In this document: piece after piece, positions 50,503-58,118 of the stretch
Numbering within the stretch: the first letter of the stretch is position 1
How the letters are laid out: each line of letters begins with the position of its first letter
NCBI RefSeq assembly: GCF_004535825.1
Contig: NZ_SGVY01000013.1
Coordinates: 1-64,000, forward strand
Direction of reading: 5' to 3'
Source of the DNA: Segatella hominis
GTDB lineage: Bacteria; Bacteroidota; Bacteroidia; Bacteroidales; Bacteroidaceae
Length of the DNA: 64,000 nucleotides
Notes under the pieces: generated by a model
The model's input: the letters and a program-made list of their open reading frames with translations, nothing else
Databases searched by the model: none
What the model was told of the DNA's origin: nothing
Program-made: the position numbers and the translations under genes

Positions 50503-51603
50503 ATGAAACGATTTAAGAAAGTATTGAGTTTTTGCATCATGCTTTTGCTGGCCTCGCTCAGCTTCGCGGCAAAGGTGGCTATCAACGGAGCCATCGGCGC
50601 GGGCATCGCCTATATGTTGGGCGGCGAGCCTTTGGCGGGTGCAGTAGTGGCGAACTTGGTAGCCCTTTTCCTCTTGCCTTTCCTGCCCAAGGCGGTGGCG
50701 CGCGCTGGCGTGTTCACTGAGTTGTGGACGGGCGAAATGATTAAGGCGTTCCGCACACCGCCCGCAGCGGTGGGCTGGTATGACCGTGTACGCTCATACG
50801 ACCAGTATGTGAACAACGACGTAATCCACTTCACTGAGCTTGGCGGAGACCCTACGGTGCTGGTGAACAACAAGACCTACCCGCTCAATATCACCAAGCT
50901 GGACGACGCGGACAAGCCCGTTTCTCTCGACCGCTTCGACACAGAGGCCACACCAGTGACCGACGACGAACTGCACGCCGTAAGCTACGACAAAATGGGC
51001 AGCGTGCTGGAGCGTCACCGCGAAGCCTTAAAGGAGACCACATGGCAAAAGGCAATCCATGCCTATGCGCCTGACGGCCACAAGGCGGGCAAGACGCCAG
51101 TCCTCGCCACTACGGGCGAAACCGTGGACGGCCGCAAGAAGTTCACCGTCGCCGACCTCGTGAACTTGAAACGCGAGTGCGATAAGATGAAAATGCCACA
51201 GGACGGCCGCGTGCTCGTTCTTTGCCCTGACCACAGCAACGACTTGCTGGAGACATCGAAGAACTACGCGGAGCACTACAACATCAACGACACGGAGGGC
51301 AAAATTACCCGCCTGTACGGCTTCGACATCTACGAATACAACGGTTGTCCTTACTTCAACCAGACAACGCTCAACAAAATTGCGTTTGGAAAGGCGGCAG
51401 GGGCAACGGACGCGCAGGCATCGGTCGCTTTCCATGTGGGCAGCATGATGAAAGCGAACGGCTCGGTGCAGTTCTACCATCAGGACGCTGTGACCGATCC
51501 GCTCTACCACCGCAACCTCGTAAACTTCCGCAAATGGAACTTAGCCCTACCGCTCAAGGACAACTGCACACGCGCAGCCGTCGTGAGCGCAAAGGCATCT
51601 TAA
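50503..51603 (+). CDS. Major capsid protein with hydrophobic N-terminus
   Basis: A 366-residue major head protein, identified by position after the protease/scaffold and by capsid-like segments (AGVFTELWTGEMIKAFR, RLYGFDIYEYNGCPY, MKANGSVQFYHQDAVTDPLY). The first 65 residues are unusual. A signal-peptide-like helix (LSFCIMLLLASLSFAA) and a second hydrophobic stretch (AGAVVANLVALFLLPFL) precede the capsid domain. It may be a delta-domain removed by the prohead protease or may anchor assembly at the membrane; both are inferences. The spacer before it has ATTAAAC repeats (50449-50500). Confidence 0.8.
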   Translation: MKRFKKVLSFCIMLLLASLSFAAKVAINGAIGAGIAYMLGGEPLAGAVVANLVALFLLPFLPKAVARAGVFTELWTGEMIKAFRTPPAAVGWYDRVRSYDQYVNNDVIHFTELGGDPTVLVNNKTYPLNITKLDDADKPVSLDRFDTEATPVTDDELHAVSYDKMGSVLERHREALKETTWQKAIHAYAPDGHKAGKTPVLATTGETVDGRKKFTVADLVNLKRECDKMKMPQDGRVLVLCPDHSNDLLETSKNYAEHYNINDTEGKITRLYGFDIYEYNGCPYFNQTTLNKIAFGKAAGATDAQASVAFHVGSMMKANGSVQFYHQDAVTDPLYHRNLVNFRKWNLALPLKDNCTRAAVVSAKAS

Positions 51604-51622
51604 CAATATAACCCGCTAAAGA

Positions 51623-52087
51623 ATGGCAAAGCTAAAATATTTGGTCATTCACTGCACAGCCACAAAGGCAGGCCGTGAGGTGACGGCAGCGGAAATACGC
51701 CGCTGGCACACCTCGCCGCCGCCTGTGGGTCGCGGGTGGAAGCAGGTGGGATATACCGACCTTTTCCACTTGGACGGCAGTGTGGAGCGGCTGGTGAGGA
51801 ACAACGAAGACGACAACGTGGACAGCTGGGAGATAACCAACGGGGCGGCAGGCTTCAACAGCGTAAGCCGACACGTCGTCTATGCCGGAGGCTTGGCAGC
51901 CGACGGCAAGACCCCGCAGGACACCCGCACGGCGGCGCAGAAAGAAGCCCTCAGAAAATACGTGCTGGACTTCCACGAGCGACACCCGCAAGTAATGATC
52001 GTCGGCCATCACCAACTAAACAAGGCCAAGGCGTGCCCGTCGTTCGACGTACCCGCGTGGCTTGAAAGCATAGGTATCAAACAATAA
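51623..52087 (+). CDS. Endolysin, N-acetylmuramoyl-L-alanine amidase
   Basis: A 154-residue amidase of the T7-lysozyme type that cuts peptidoglycan for lysis. The zinc ligands are seen as His10 (LVIHCTAT) and the late His/Cys pair (GHHQLNKAKACPSFDVPAW). The RHVVYAGGL segment lies between. There is no signal peptide, so it depends on a holin. It begins the lysis cassette, inserted between head and tail genes. Confidence 0.9.
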   Translation: MAKLKYLVIHCTATKAGREVTAAEIRRWHTSPPPVGRGWKQVGYTDLFHLDGSVERLVRNNEDDNVDSWEITNGAAGFNSVSRHVVYAGGLAADGKTPQDTRTAAQKEALRKYVLDFHERHPQVMIVGHHQLNKAKACPSFDVPAWLESIGIKQ

Positions 52088-52096
52088 TTAAAATGA

Positions 52097-52483
52097 ATGA
52101 GCAGCGAAATAATAACCCTCATCGTGTCTTCACTGACGGCGACAATTAGCGCACCGCTGGGCGCGTGGCTCGGCGCGAAGCTGCAAAGCCAGAAGTACAA
52201 GACGGAAATCGACAGCCTGCGGGCGGAGGTACAGAAAAAACTCGCTGGCGTGAAAGACAGTGAACTGGAGAACGTGCGCAAGGCAAACGACATCTTGGTC
52301 GATGGTATTGTAACGCCGCTTAAAAAGGAAATAAACAGTTTACGCCGTGACGTGGATAAATTCAGAAAAGCAGTGGAGAAAATACCTTCCTGCGCTCACG
52401 CTGACAATTGCCCTGTGTCTCGCCAGCTGCAAAAGCTCGAAGACCGCGACAACGGAGCAGACAACGACGACGCAGGAAAATAA
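52097..52483 (+). CDS. Membrane-anchored coiled-coil protein of the lysis cassette
   Basis: A 128-residue protein. An N-terminal membrane helix (about residues 3-27) is followed by a long coiled coil (YKTEIDSLRAEVQKKLAGVK, then LKKEINSLRRDVDKFRKAVE). The topology fits a holin-like/DUF2730 protein or an Rz-type inner-membrane spanin. The last 137 bp overlap the next gene in another frame, as Rz and Rz1 genes commonly do. Confidence 0.65.
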   Translation: MSSEIITLIVSSLTATISAPLGAWLGAKLQSQKYKTEIDSLRAEVQKKLAGVKDSELENVRKANDILVDGIVTPLKKEINSLRRDVDKFRKAVEKIPSCAHADNCPVSRQLQKLEDRDNGADNDDAGK

Positions 52484-52886
52484 CGACTACCAGCAAAGGC
52501 TCGACAGCATGGTGAGGGTGGAGATAGGCAAGACGCTCACCCACCTGCATGAGCAGAACAGCCAGAGCGAAACGGACGTTATCATCTTCGACACCACACA
52601 GCCCGCCGACAGTTCGACGGGTCTGCCACCAGTGAAGGCAGCCGTGAAGCACCGCAAGAGCGTGCAGAGCAAGGACAGCACCGCACAGCGAAGCAGCGAG
52701 CAGGCCGCAACCAACGTGCAGAGGCAGACGCAGGACAAAGGCAAGAGACTGGCAGACACGAACAGCAAGACAAAGGAAAAGACAACACAGCCCGCACACA
52801 CGATTTTCAATTCATGGCTCTGCGGGCTACTGTGCGTCCTGCTGGTCTGGGGCTTCATCAAGTACAAACGTAAAAACAAAAAATAA
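52347..52886 (+). CDS. Predicted unimolecular spanin (lipobox plus C-terminal membrane helix)
   Basis: A 179-residue protein starting at GTG inside the preceding gene. The N-terminus is a lipoprotein signal (LTLTIALCLASC, Cys28). The middle is hydrophilic, Ser/Thr/Lys/Gln-rich and probably extended. The C-terminus is a membrane helix (LCGLLCVLLVWGFI) followed by a basic anchor. An outer-membrane lipid anchor plus an inner-membrane helix in one chain is the topology of u-spanins such as phage T1 gp11. These fuse the two membranes in the last step of lysis. Confidence 0.7.
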   Translation: MTWINSEKQWRKYLPALTLTIALCLASCKSSKTATTEQTTTTQENNDYQQRLDSMVRVEIGKTLTHLHEQNSQSETDVIIFDTTQPADSSTGLPPVKAAVKHRKSVQSKDSTAQRSSEQAATNVQRQTQDKGKRLADTNSKTKEKTTQPAHTIFNSWLCGLLCVLLVWGFIKYKRKNKK

Positions 52887-52890
52887 TACA

Positions 52891-54063
52891 ATGGCAACAA
52901 GTTTAACAATCGTGCGCCAGAATGGCAACGTGGCCAAGTCGCTGGACGGCCAAGACCATGTGAGCGGCTTCATCGCCTACCTTTTGCAGGGCGACATACC
53001 CGCCGCCTTCGCAAACGGCCAAGTGCAGGCCATAAGCACCATCGACAAGGCCGAAGAGCTGGGCATCACGGCCGACTCGGACAAATGGAGCGTCAAGATG
53101 CTGCATTACCAGCTTGAGGAGATATTCCGCATCAACGACGGCATAAGCCTCTTTGTGGGTCTTTTCTCGAAGCCTGAGCAAATGACCTTCGCTGAGGTGG
53201 CGACCGTGCAGAACTACGCGGAGGGTGCCATCAGGCAAATGGCCATCTGGAACGGCGACACGGAAGTGACCGCCGACAACATCACCAAGCTGGAGGCAGC
53301 CGCCGACGCTCTCGACAAGCAGAACGCGCCTCTCTCGGTGCTCTACGCGCCAAAGGTGAAAGACTACAAGTCGCTTCCAACCAACCTCGCCGCAAGCTCT
53401 GAGCGCGTAAGCGTGGTTATCGCACAGGCTGGCAGCGGGACGGGCGCGAAACTCTACGCGGACAAAGGAAACGGCACCAAGGCCTCCGTGTCGGCCATCG
53501 GCGTGGCACTCGGCACGCTCTCAAAGGCGGCTGTGCATGAGTGCATCGCGTGGGTAAAGAACTTCCCGTCTGGCATCAGTGTGCCAGCTCTGGGCGACGG
53601 CAAGCTCATCAGGAACATAGACAAGGCGGAGCTGGAAAAGCTCGACAAAGCCCGTTACCTGTTCCTCAACACCGTGGTGGGCGTGGCTGGCAGCTACTGG
53701 AACGACAGCCACACCATGGACAGCGCGACCAGCGACTACGCCGCCATAGAGAGCGTGCGAACCATGGACAAGGCCGTCCGCGGAATACGCACCTACCTCA
53801 CACCTGAGCTGGGCGGAAACGTCTATATAGACCCCGACACGGGCAAGCTGCAATCCTACACCGTAAGCCACCTCGAAACGACGGCAAACATACCGCTGGA
53901 GGAAATGGAAAAGGCGGGAGAGCTGAGCGGCTACAAGGCGGAGATAGACCCCGAGCAGGACGTGCTCAGCACAAGCACCATCGAGGTGGTAATCAAGAAC
54001 GTGCCCGTGGGCGTGGTTAGAAAGTTCAAGGTTAAAATCGGTTTTGTCAAATCCTTAGAGTAA
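52891..54063 (+). CDS. Contractile tail sheath protein (DUF2586-like)
   Basis: A 390-residue sheath protein, which makes the phage a myovirus. The N-terminal SGFIAYL and the C-terminal strand region (VLSTSTIEVVIKNVPVGVVR, then KFKVKIGFVKSLE) fit sheath proteins of Mu-like Bacteroidetes phages. The AESVRTMDKAVRGIRTYLTP-like stretch (residues about 288-306) is the conserved helical and strand core. The tail tube gene follows after 7 bp. Confidence 0.85.
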   Translation: MATSLTIVRQNGNVAKSLDGQDHVSGFIAYLLQGDIPAAFANGQVQAISTIDKAEELGITADSDKWSVKMLHYQLEEIFRINDGISLFVGLFSKPEQMTFAEVATVQNYAEGAIRQMAIWNGDTEVTADNITKLEAAADALDKQNAPLSVLYAPKVKDYKSLPTNLAASSERVSVVIAQAGSGTGAKLYADKGNGTKASVSAIGVALGTLSKAAVHECIAWVKNFPSGISVPALGDGKLIRNIDKAELEKLDKARYLFLNTVVGVAGSYWNDSHTMDSATSDYAAIESVRTMDKAVRGIRTYLTPELGGNVYIDPDTGKLQSYTVSHLETTANIPLEEMEKAGELSGYKAEIDPEQDVLSTSTIEVVIKNVPVGVVRKFKVKIGFVKSLE

Positions 54064-54070
54064 CAGCAGA

Positions 54071-54514
54071 ATGAAAATACAGATTAAGAACGGCGTGCCT
54101 TACGTGAACGGTGAGGTCGTGGGCTGGGCGGACATCGTTGTTTCCCTCGCGGGCGTGCCCGTGACTGGCATCACTGGCGTGGAATATGAGGACGACCAAG
54201 AAGTGAACGCCGTGTACGGCGCAGGCCGTTACCCCGTCGGCTACGGAAAGGGGCGCATCACGTGCAAAGGCAAAATTACCCTTTTGCAGGAGGAGGTCGT
54301 TTCCATACAGCGGCAGGCACCAAGCGGACGCTTGCAGGACATCGCGCCTTTTAACATCACCGTGAGCTACTTGCCCGCAAACGGCATGATCGTGACCGAC
54401 AAGCTACGCAACTGCCTTTTCTCGAAGAACTCGCGCAGCTGGAAAGAGGGAGACACCAAGCAGGAAATCGACCTCGACCTCATCATGTCGCATATAGAGT
54501 GGCACAACAAATAA
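54071..54514 (+). CDS. Tail tube protein
   Basis: A 147-residue, beta-rich protein directly after the sheath, the usual place of the tube gene. It opens with MKIQIKNGVPYVNGEVVGWA and contains GRYPVGYGKGRITCKGKITL, a strand pattern typical of tube subunits. It could also be read as a DUF2597-type protein. The assignment is mainly positional. Confidence 0.7.
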   Translation: MKIQIKNGVPYVNGEVVGWADIVVSLAGVPVTGITGVEYEDDQEVNAVYGAGRYPVGYGKGRITCKGKITLLQEEVVSIQRQAPSGRLQDIAPFNITVSYLPANGMIVTDKLRNCLFSKNSRSWKEGDTKQEIDLDLIMSHIEWHNK

Positions 54515-54558
54515 ACATTTAAACAACAATAAACAGGTATTTAAACAGTATTTAGGCT

Positions 54559-54894
54559 ATGGCAAAGATACAGGAACAAAAAGTATATGACGGCGGTGTT
54601 ACCGCTGAGCAGGTGAAAATATGGAAAGGGCAGCACCGCAAGGTCGCCCGCATCGAGGTGGAAGACGGCGACGAAAAGCACGTCGGCTATTTCAAGCGTC
54701 CAAGCATGGAGACCATGGCGGCCAGCACCAAGGTGGCGAAGACCGACGAAGTAAAGGCGGGCGGCATCTTGTTCGACGGCTGCTGGCTCGGCGGCAGCGA
54801 GTTTATGCGCACCGACCCTGTTTTGTTCGTACCGACAATGGCACAGCTAAACAACATCATGCTCGGCGCGTCCGCCAGCCTAAAAAACGCATAA
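54559..54894 (+). CDS. Tail assembly chaperone (frame-0 product)
   Basis: A 111-residue protein preceding the tape measure gene, in the place of gpG-type tail assembly chaperones. It ends SLKNA-stop. The slippery heptamer A AAA AAC (54882-54888) lies two codons before the stop codon. A small part of ribosomes should shift to the -1 frame and continue to 55130, giving a fusion of about 190 residues. This strategy is conserved in many tailed phages, Mu included. Confidence 0.8.
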   Translation: MAKIQEQKVYDGGVTAEQVKIWKGQHRKVARIEVEDGDEKHVGYFKRPSMETMAASTKVAKTDEVKAGGILFDGCWLGGSEFMRTDPVLFVPTMAQLNNIMLGASASLKNA

Positions 54895-55130
54895 CGTCGC
54901 ACCTGCTTCGGGTGGACGTGGAAGACGGAGAGGAAGACAAGGACGGGTTCGTGAAAGCCTGTGCGCTCATTCGTTCCAACTTGCACATCGACCCGACGGC
55001 GGGCAGCGACGACGACTTCGCGCAATGGTACGCCGAGGCTTTGTGGCTGGAAGAAATAAGGCTGAAAAATCAAGCTGAGGTGTTAGCGCGCGTTTTGTCC
55101 GCTTTGTTCGGCGAGCGCAAATCCATGTAA
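54882..55130 (+). CDS. Tail assembly chaperone -1 frame extension
   Basis: The -1 frame from the slippery site reads KKRITSHLLRVDVEDGEEDK and continues about 80 residues to RVLSALFGERKSM. It has no plausible start codon of its own. After AAC a 7-nt spacer is followed by a bulged stem, GTC-g-CACC...GGTG-GAC, which would promote frameshifting. The fusion would be the gpGT-type chaperone that binds the tape measure. Confidence 0.75.
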   Translation, partial: KKRITSHLLRVDVEDGEEDKDGFVKACALIRSNLHIDPTAGSDDDFAQWYAEALWLEEIRLKNQAEVLARVLSALFGERKSM

Positions 55131-55237
55131 ATGGCATGGCAGAAAGTGGCGAGCAGATAGAACGGCATGACAAGGAGACCGACGCCAACGAGCACCGTTA
55201 CCACCTTAGCCAAAAATAAAAATACCGTCTCTATCAT
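55070..55237 (-). CDS. Antisense small membrane protein (moron) with own promoter
   Basis: A 55-residue protein on the strand opposite to the tail operon: MIETVFLFLAKVVTVLVGVG, then LLVMPFYLLATFCHAIYMDL and a basic tail. One or two membrane segments cover residues 4-34. A host-type promoter (CTTG-N20-TATATTTGC, 55265-55297) lies upstream on the same strand. It fills a 160-bp gap that is otherwise unexplained in a compact operon and overlaps the end of the chaperone extension by 61 bp. A lysogenic-conversion function such as superinfection exclusion would fit, but this is an inference. Confidence 0.6.
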   Translation of the reverse strand: MIETVFLFLAKVVTVLVGVGLLVMPFYLLATFCHAIYMDLRSPNKADKTRANTSA

Positions 55238-55264
55238 AATTTTGCCGTTATATTTAACACGGCT

Positions 55265-55297
55265 GCAAATATAACAAAATAAATTGAACTATGCAAG
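55265..55297 (-). promoter_or_regulatory. Promoter of the antisense moron
   Basis: Leftward CTTG, a 20-nt spacer and TATATTTGC (55265-55273) give a near-consensus Bacteroidetes promoter. It lies within the start of the tape measure gene. Confidence 0.6.
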
Positions 55298-57462
55298 TTT
55301 TTAATTACAATTTTAACATAAACGGGAATTTTTCTCAGTCCATTACCCAAATGGCACAGCAGACCGACGCTTTCACGCAAAAGGCGCAGGGTGCCTGCGC
55401 GTGGTGTGAGAAATGGGCTGGAAGACTTGCAAAGCTCAATTTGGCATCGGACTACGTGCAGCAGCTCTCTGCCACATTCCGCAACTTCGGGCAGGCAAAC
55501 GTAGAGCTCGACAGTCAGATGCACGACCTTTCGGCTGTGGCTGGTGTCACTGGCGAGGGTCTTAAAACGATAGAGAGCTACGCCCGCGAGAGCGCGAAGA
55601 CGTTCGGGTCGGACGCAGGCACGGCCGTGCAGGGCTACAAGCTGCTTCTCTCTCAGCTCACGCCAGAGCTGGGCAAATGCCCGCAAGCCCTCAAAGCCAT
55701 GGGCGACGCTATACAGACGACCAGCAAGCTAATGGGAGGTGACGGCACGGCAGCGGCTGAGGTTCTGACCACCGCCATGAACCAGTACGGCGTAAGTCTC
55801 GCCGACCCTATGGAGGCCAGCCGCAAAATGGCTGAGATGATGAACACAATGGCAGCGGCCGGACAGGCAGGAAGCGCGGAGCTACCAGCCATCAAGGCGG
55901 CCTTGGAGCAATGCGGTATGGCGGCAAAGGCCGCAAACGTGAGCTTTGAGGAAACGAACGCCGCCATTCAGGTGCTCGACAAGGCGGGCAAGAAAGGCAG
56001 CGAGGGCGGCGTGGCTTTGCGTAACACGTTGTCGATACTATCGCAGGGGCGTTTCTTGCCAAAGGACACACGCGAGGAACTGGAGAAAGCGGGCATCGAC
56101 GTTATAGCACTGGGCGACAAAAGCAAGAGCCTGAAAGAACGACTCGAGATGCTGAAGCCCATACTTAGCGACTCGGCACTTTTCAGTAAACTTTTCGGCA
56201 TGGAGAACGCCAACGCCGCCCGCGCGCTTGTGCAGGGCACCGACTCGCTGGCGCACTTCACTGAGGCTGTGACTGGGACAAACAGCGCGGTGGAACAGGC
56301 GGGCGTTATCATGGAGAGCGCGGCTGAGAAAAAGGCGCGCTTCCGTCAAAAGATAGAGGATCTAAAGATAAGCTTCGCACAACTCACGGGCGGCGTGTCT
56401 TCTTACATCGGCATCATGGCAGGAATGCTCGTCCCCGTGTCTCAGCTCATGCCCCTTATACTTGGAACAGGCAAGGCCATCAAGTTTGTGGTAACGCTGA
56501 ACTATGCCTCCTATCTCGGACGCATCGCCACCATGGCACGCTCGGCGGCGGTGAGCATCGCGCTCATGGGCAGCCAGACGGCCATCACAAACGGCATTTC
56601 TCTGGGCTTCGTCGGAAACGTGGGGCGCGCCACCCTCTCGCTGCTTCGCTTCGCCACCGCTGGCATCTGGTCTGGCATCAAGGCGTTGGGCGCGTTCATG
56701 CTCTCTCTTGTCACCACTGGCGGCGCGTCCGCCACGTTCGCTGGCATCGCATCGGTGAGCTTCGGGGCTTTCAAGCTCTCGGCAGTCTCGGCGTGCAGGG
56801 CTGTGAGCATCGCCATAATGAACATCCCGATTATCGGCTGGATAGCGGCGGCCATCGCCGCGCTCATCGCCGTGGGCGTTTACTTCTGGAACACGTCGGT
56901 GAAGTTCCGCGCGGTGCTGAAGGGACTGTGGGCGGCGTTCAAAGCCGTGTTTGTCGGCATCGGACAGCTCGCAAAGCAAACCTTCGGGGCGATAGGCGAC
57001 CTCATAAAGGCGGCCTTTAAGCTGGACGCTGGAGGCATCACGGCGGCACTTAACAAGCTCAGGGGCGCATACAGCAGCTACGGCAAGGAGGTGGGCAAGG
57101 CGTTCAACGACGCTTACACCGCCGAAATGAAAGCGGGAGAAAAGGAGAACGCCAAGAAGACGGCCAAGAGGCAGGGCAAGCAGGCGGCGACATCGCCCGC
57201 AGGCGTGCCGAACGTGCCGACCCCGTCTGTGCCAGACGTTACGGGAGGCACGGCTGGGAAGACCAGCAGCAAGAAGACGGGCAGCGGCGGCAGTTCTGAC
57301 AGCGGCGGCAAAATCCGAAACGTGAGCATTCACGTGGACAAACTCGTGGAACGTCTGGAGATACACACCGCCAACCTGCAAGAGAGCGCGGAGCGTGTGA
57401 AGGACGTTGTGGCGCAAGCCCTTTTGTCCGCCCTGAACGATACCAACTTAGCAATGGAGTAA
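55291..57462 (+). CDS. Tail tape measure protein
   Basis: A 723-residue protein that sets tail length and guides DNA injection. The N-terminal half matches the TP901-type tape measure core (LDSQMHDLSAVAGVTGEGLK, TTAMNQYGVSL, AIQVLDKAGKKGSEGGVALR). Hydrophobic, membrane-active segments lie at about residues 365-540 (VSSYIGIMAGMLVPVSQLMP, WIAAAIAALIAVGVYFW). A Ser/Gly/Lys linker precedes the C-terminal helix. At about 700 residues it implies a moderate tail. Confidence 0.9.
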   Translation: MQVFNYNFNINGNFSQSITQMAQQTDAFTQKAQGACAWCEKWAGRLAKLNLASDYVQQLSATFRNFGQANVELDSQMHDLSAVAGVTGEGLKTIESYARESAKTFGSDAGTAVQGYKLLLSQLTPELGKCPQALKAMGDAIQTTSKLMGGDGTAAAEVLTTAMNQYGVSLADPMEASRKMAEMMNTMAAAGQAGSAELPAIKAALEQCGMAAKAANVSFEETNAAIQVLDKAGKKGSEGGVALRNTLSILSQGRFLPKDTREELEKAGIDVIALGDKSKSLKERLEMLKPILSDSALFSKLFGMENANAARALVQGTDSLAHFTEAVTGTNSAVEQAGVIMESAAEKKARFRQKIEDLKISFAQLTGGVSSYIGIMAGMLVPVSQLMPLILGTGKAIKFVVTLNYASYLGRIATMARSAAVSIALMGSQTAITNGISLGFVGNVGRATLSLLRFATAGIWSGIKALGAFMLSLVTTGGASATFAGIASVSFGAFKLSAVSACRAVSIAIMNIPIIGWIAAAIAALIAVGVYFWNTSVKFRAVLKGLWAAFKAVFVGIGQLAKQTFGAIGDLIKAAFKLDAGGITAALNKLRGAYSSYGKEVGKAFNDAYTAEMKAGEKENAKKTAKRQGKQAATSPAGVPNVPTPSVPDVTGGTAGKTSSKKTGSGGSSDSGGKIRNVSIHVDKLVERLEIHTANLQESAERVKDVVAQALLSALNDTNLAME

Positions 57463-57470
57463 AAAAGGAA

Positions 57471-58076
57471 ATGTTACCAATCAGTTTTAAGTTTGTGGCA
57501 GCGTCCGCGGCCGTGCAGGCCAAGGGGTACCTCTACCGCTTCAAGCCCGCCCGCACGACGGCATCGCCAAGCTGGGACGGCGCGGGCGGCAGCATACTGG
57601 CCGAAGAAGTGGCAAGCCCGTACACAGATAAAAGTTTCTGGGCTGGCCGTTACGCGCTTTGCGAGCTGACATTCAGGAAAGAGAGCGGCGAGGAGCTGAC
57701 GGTGAACGACGCGATAGCCGCCATATCGAAGCGCAAGAACATCGTCACCACCCAACTGGTGGGAATGGACGGAACCGTCAAGGAATACATAAACGACGGG
57801 GACTATGGCATCAACCTCATAGTGGGCGTGCAAGCCATCAAGGGCGGCAAAATCGTGGACGAATACCCATCCGACGGCATTACACAGCTGCGCAAGTTCT
57901 TCGACGTGAAAGAGGCCATTTATGTGCATTCTGAGTTCTTGGAACTTTTCGACATCAGCAAGGTGGTGGTGCAGGACTTTAGCGTGACGCAAGCCACACA
58001 CAGCAACTACCAGCCCATCGAGTTGTCCCTGCTCTCGGACGGCGACTACAACGTGTACAGCACGGAATACAAATAA
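57471..58076 (+). CDS. Baseplate/tail protein (DUF6046-like)
   Basis: A 201-residue protein between the tape measure and the hub genes. It resembles the Bacteroidetes phage family DUF6046 (KNIVTTQLVGMDGTVKEYIN, then DYGINLIVGVQAIKGGKIVD). This region usually encodes a LysM-type or DNA-circularisation-like tail protein linking tube and baseplate, as in Mu gp43. The exact role is unknown. Confidence 0.65.
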   Translation: MLPISFKFVAASAAVQAKGYLYRFKPARTTASPSWDGAGGSILAEEVASPYTDKSFWAGRYALCELTFRKESGEELTVNDAIAAISKRKNIVTTQLVGMDGTVKEYINDGDYGINLIVGVQAIKGGKIVDEYPSDGITQLRKFFDVKEAIYVHSEFLELFDISKVVVQDFSVTQATHSNYQPIELSLLSDGDYNVYSTEYK

Positions 58077-58118
58077 ACGGTTAAACGGTATTTAATACCC
58101 CATTAAACGGCATTCATC

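Noticed and set aside
55136-55219. A 28-codon rightward ORF before the tape measure gene
   Set aside because: Too short to support. The same interval is better explained by the leftward membrane-protein gene with its own promoter.
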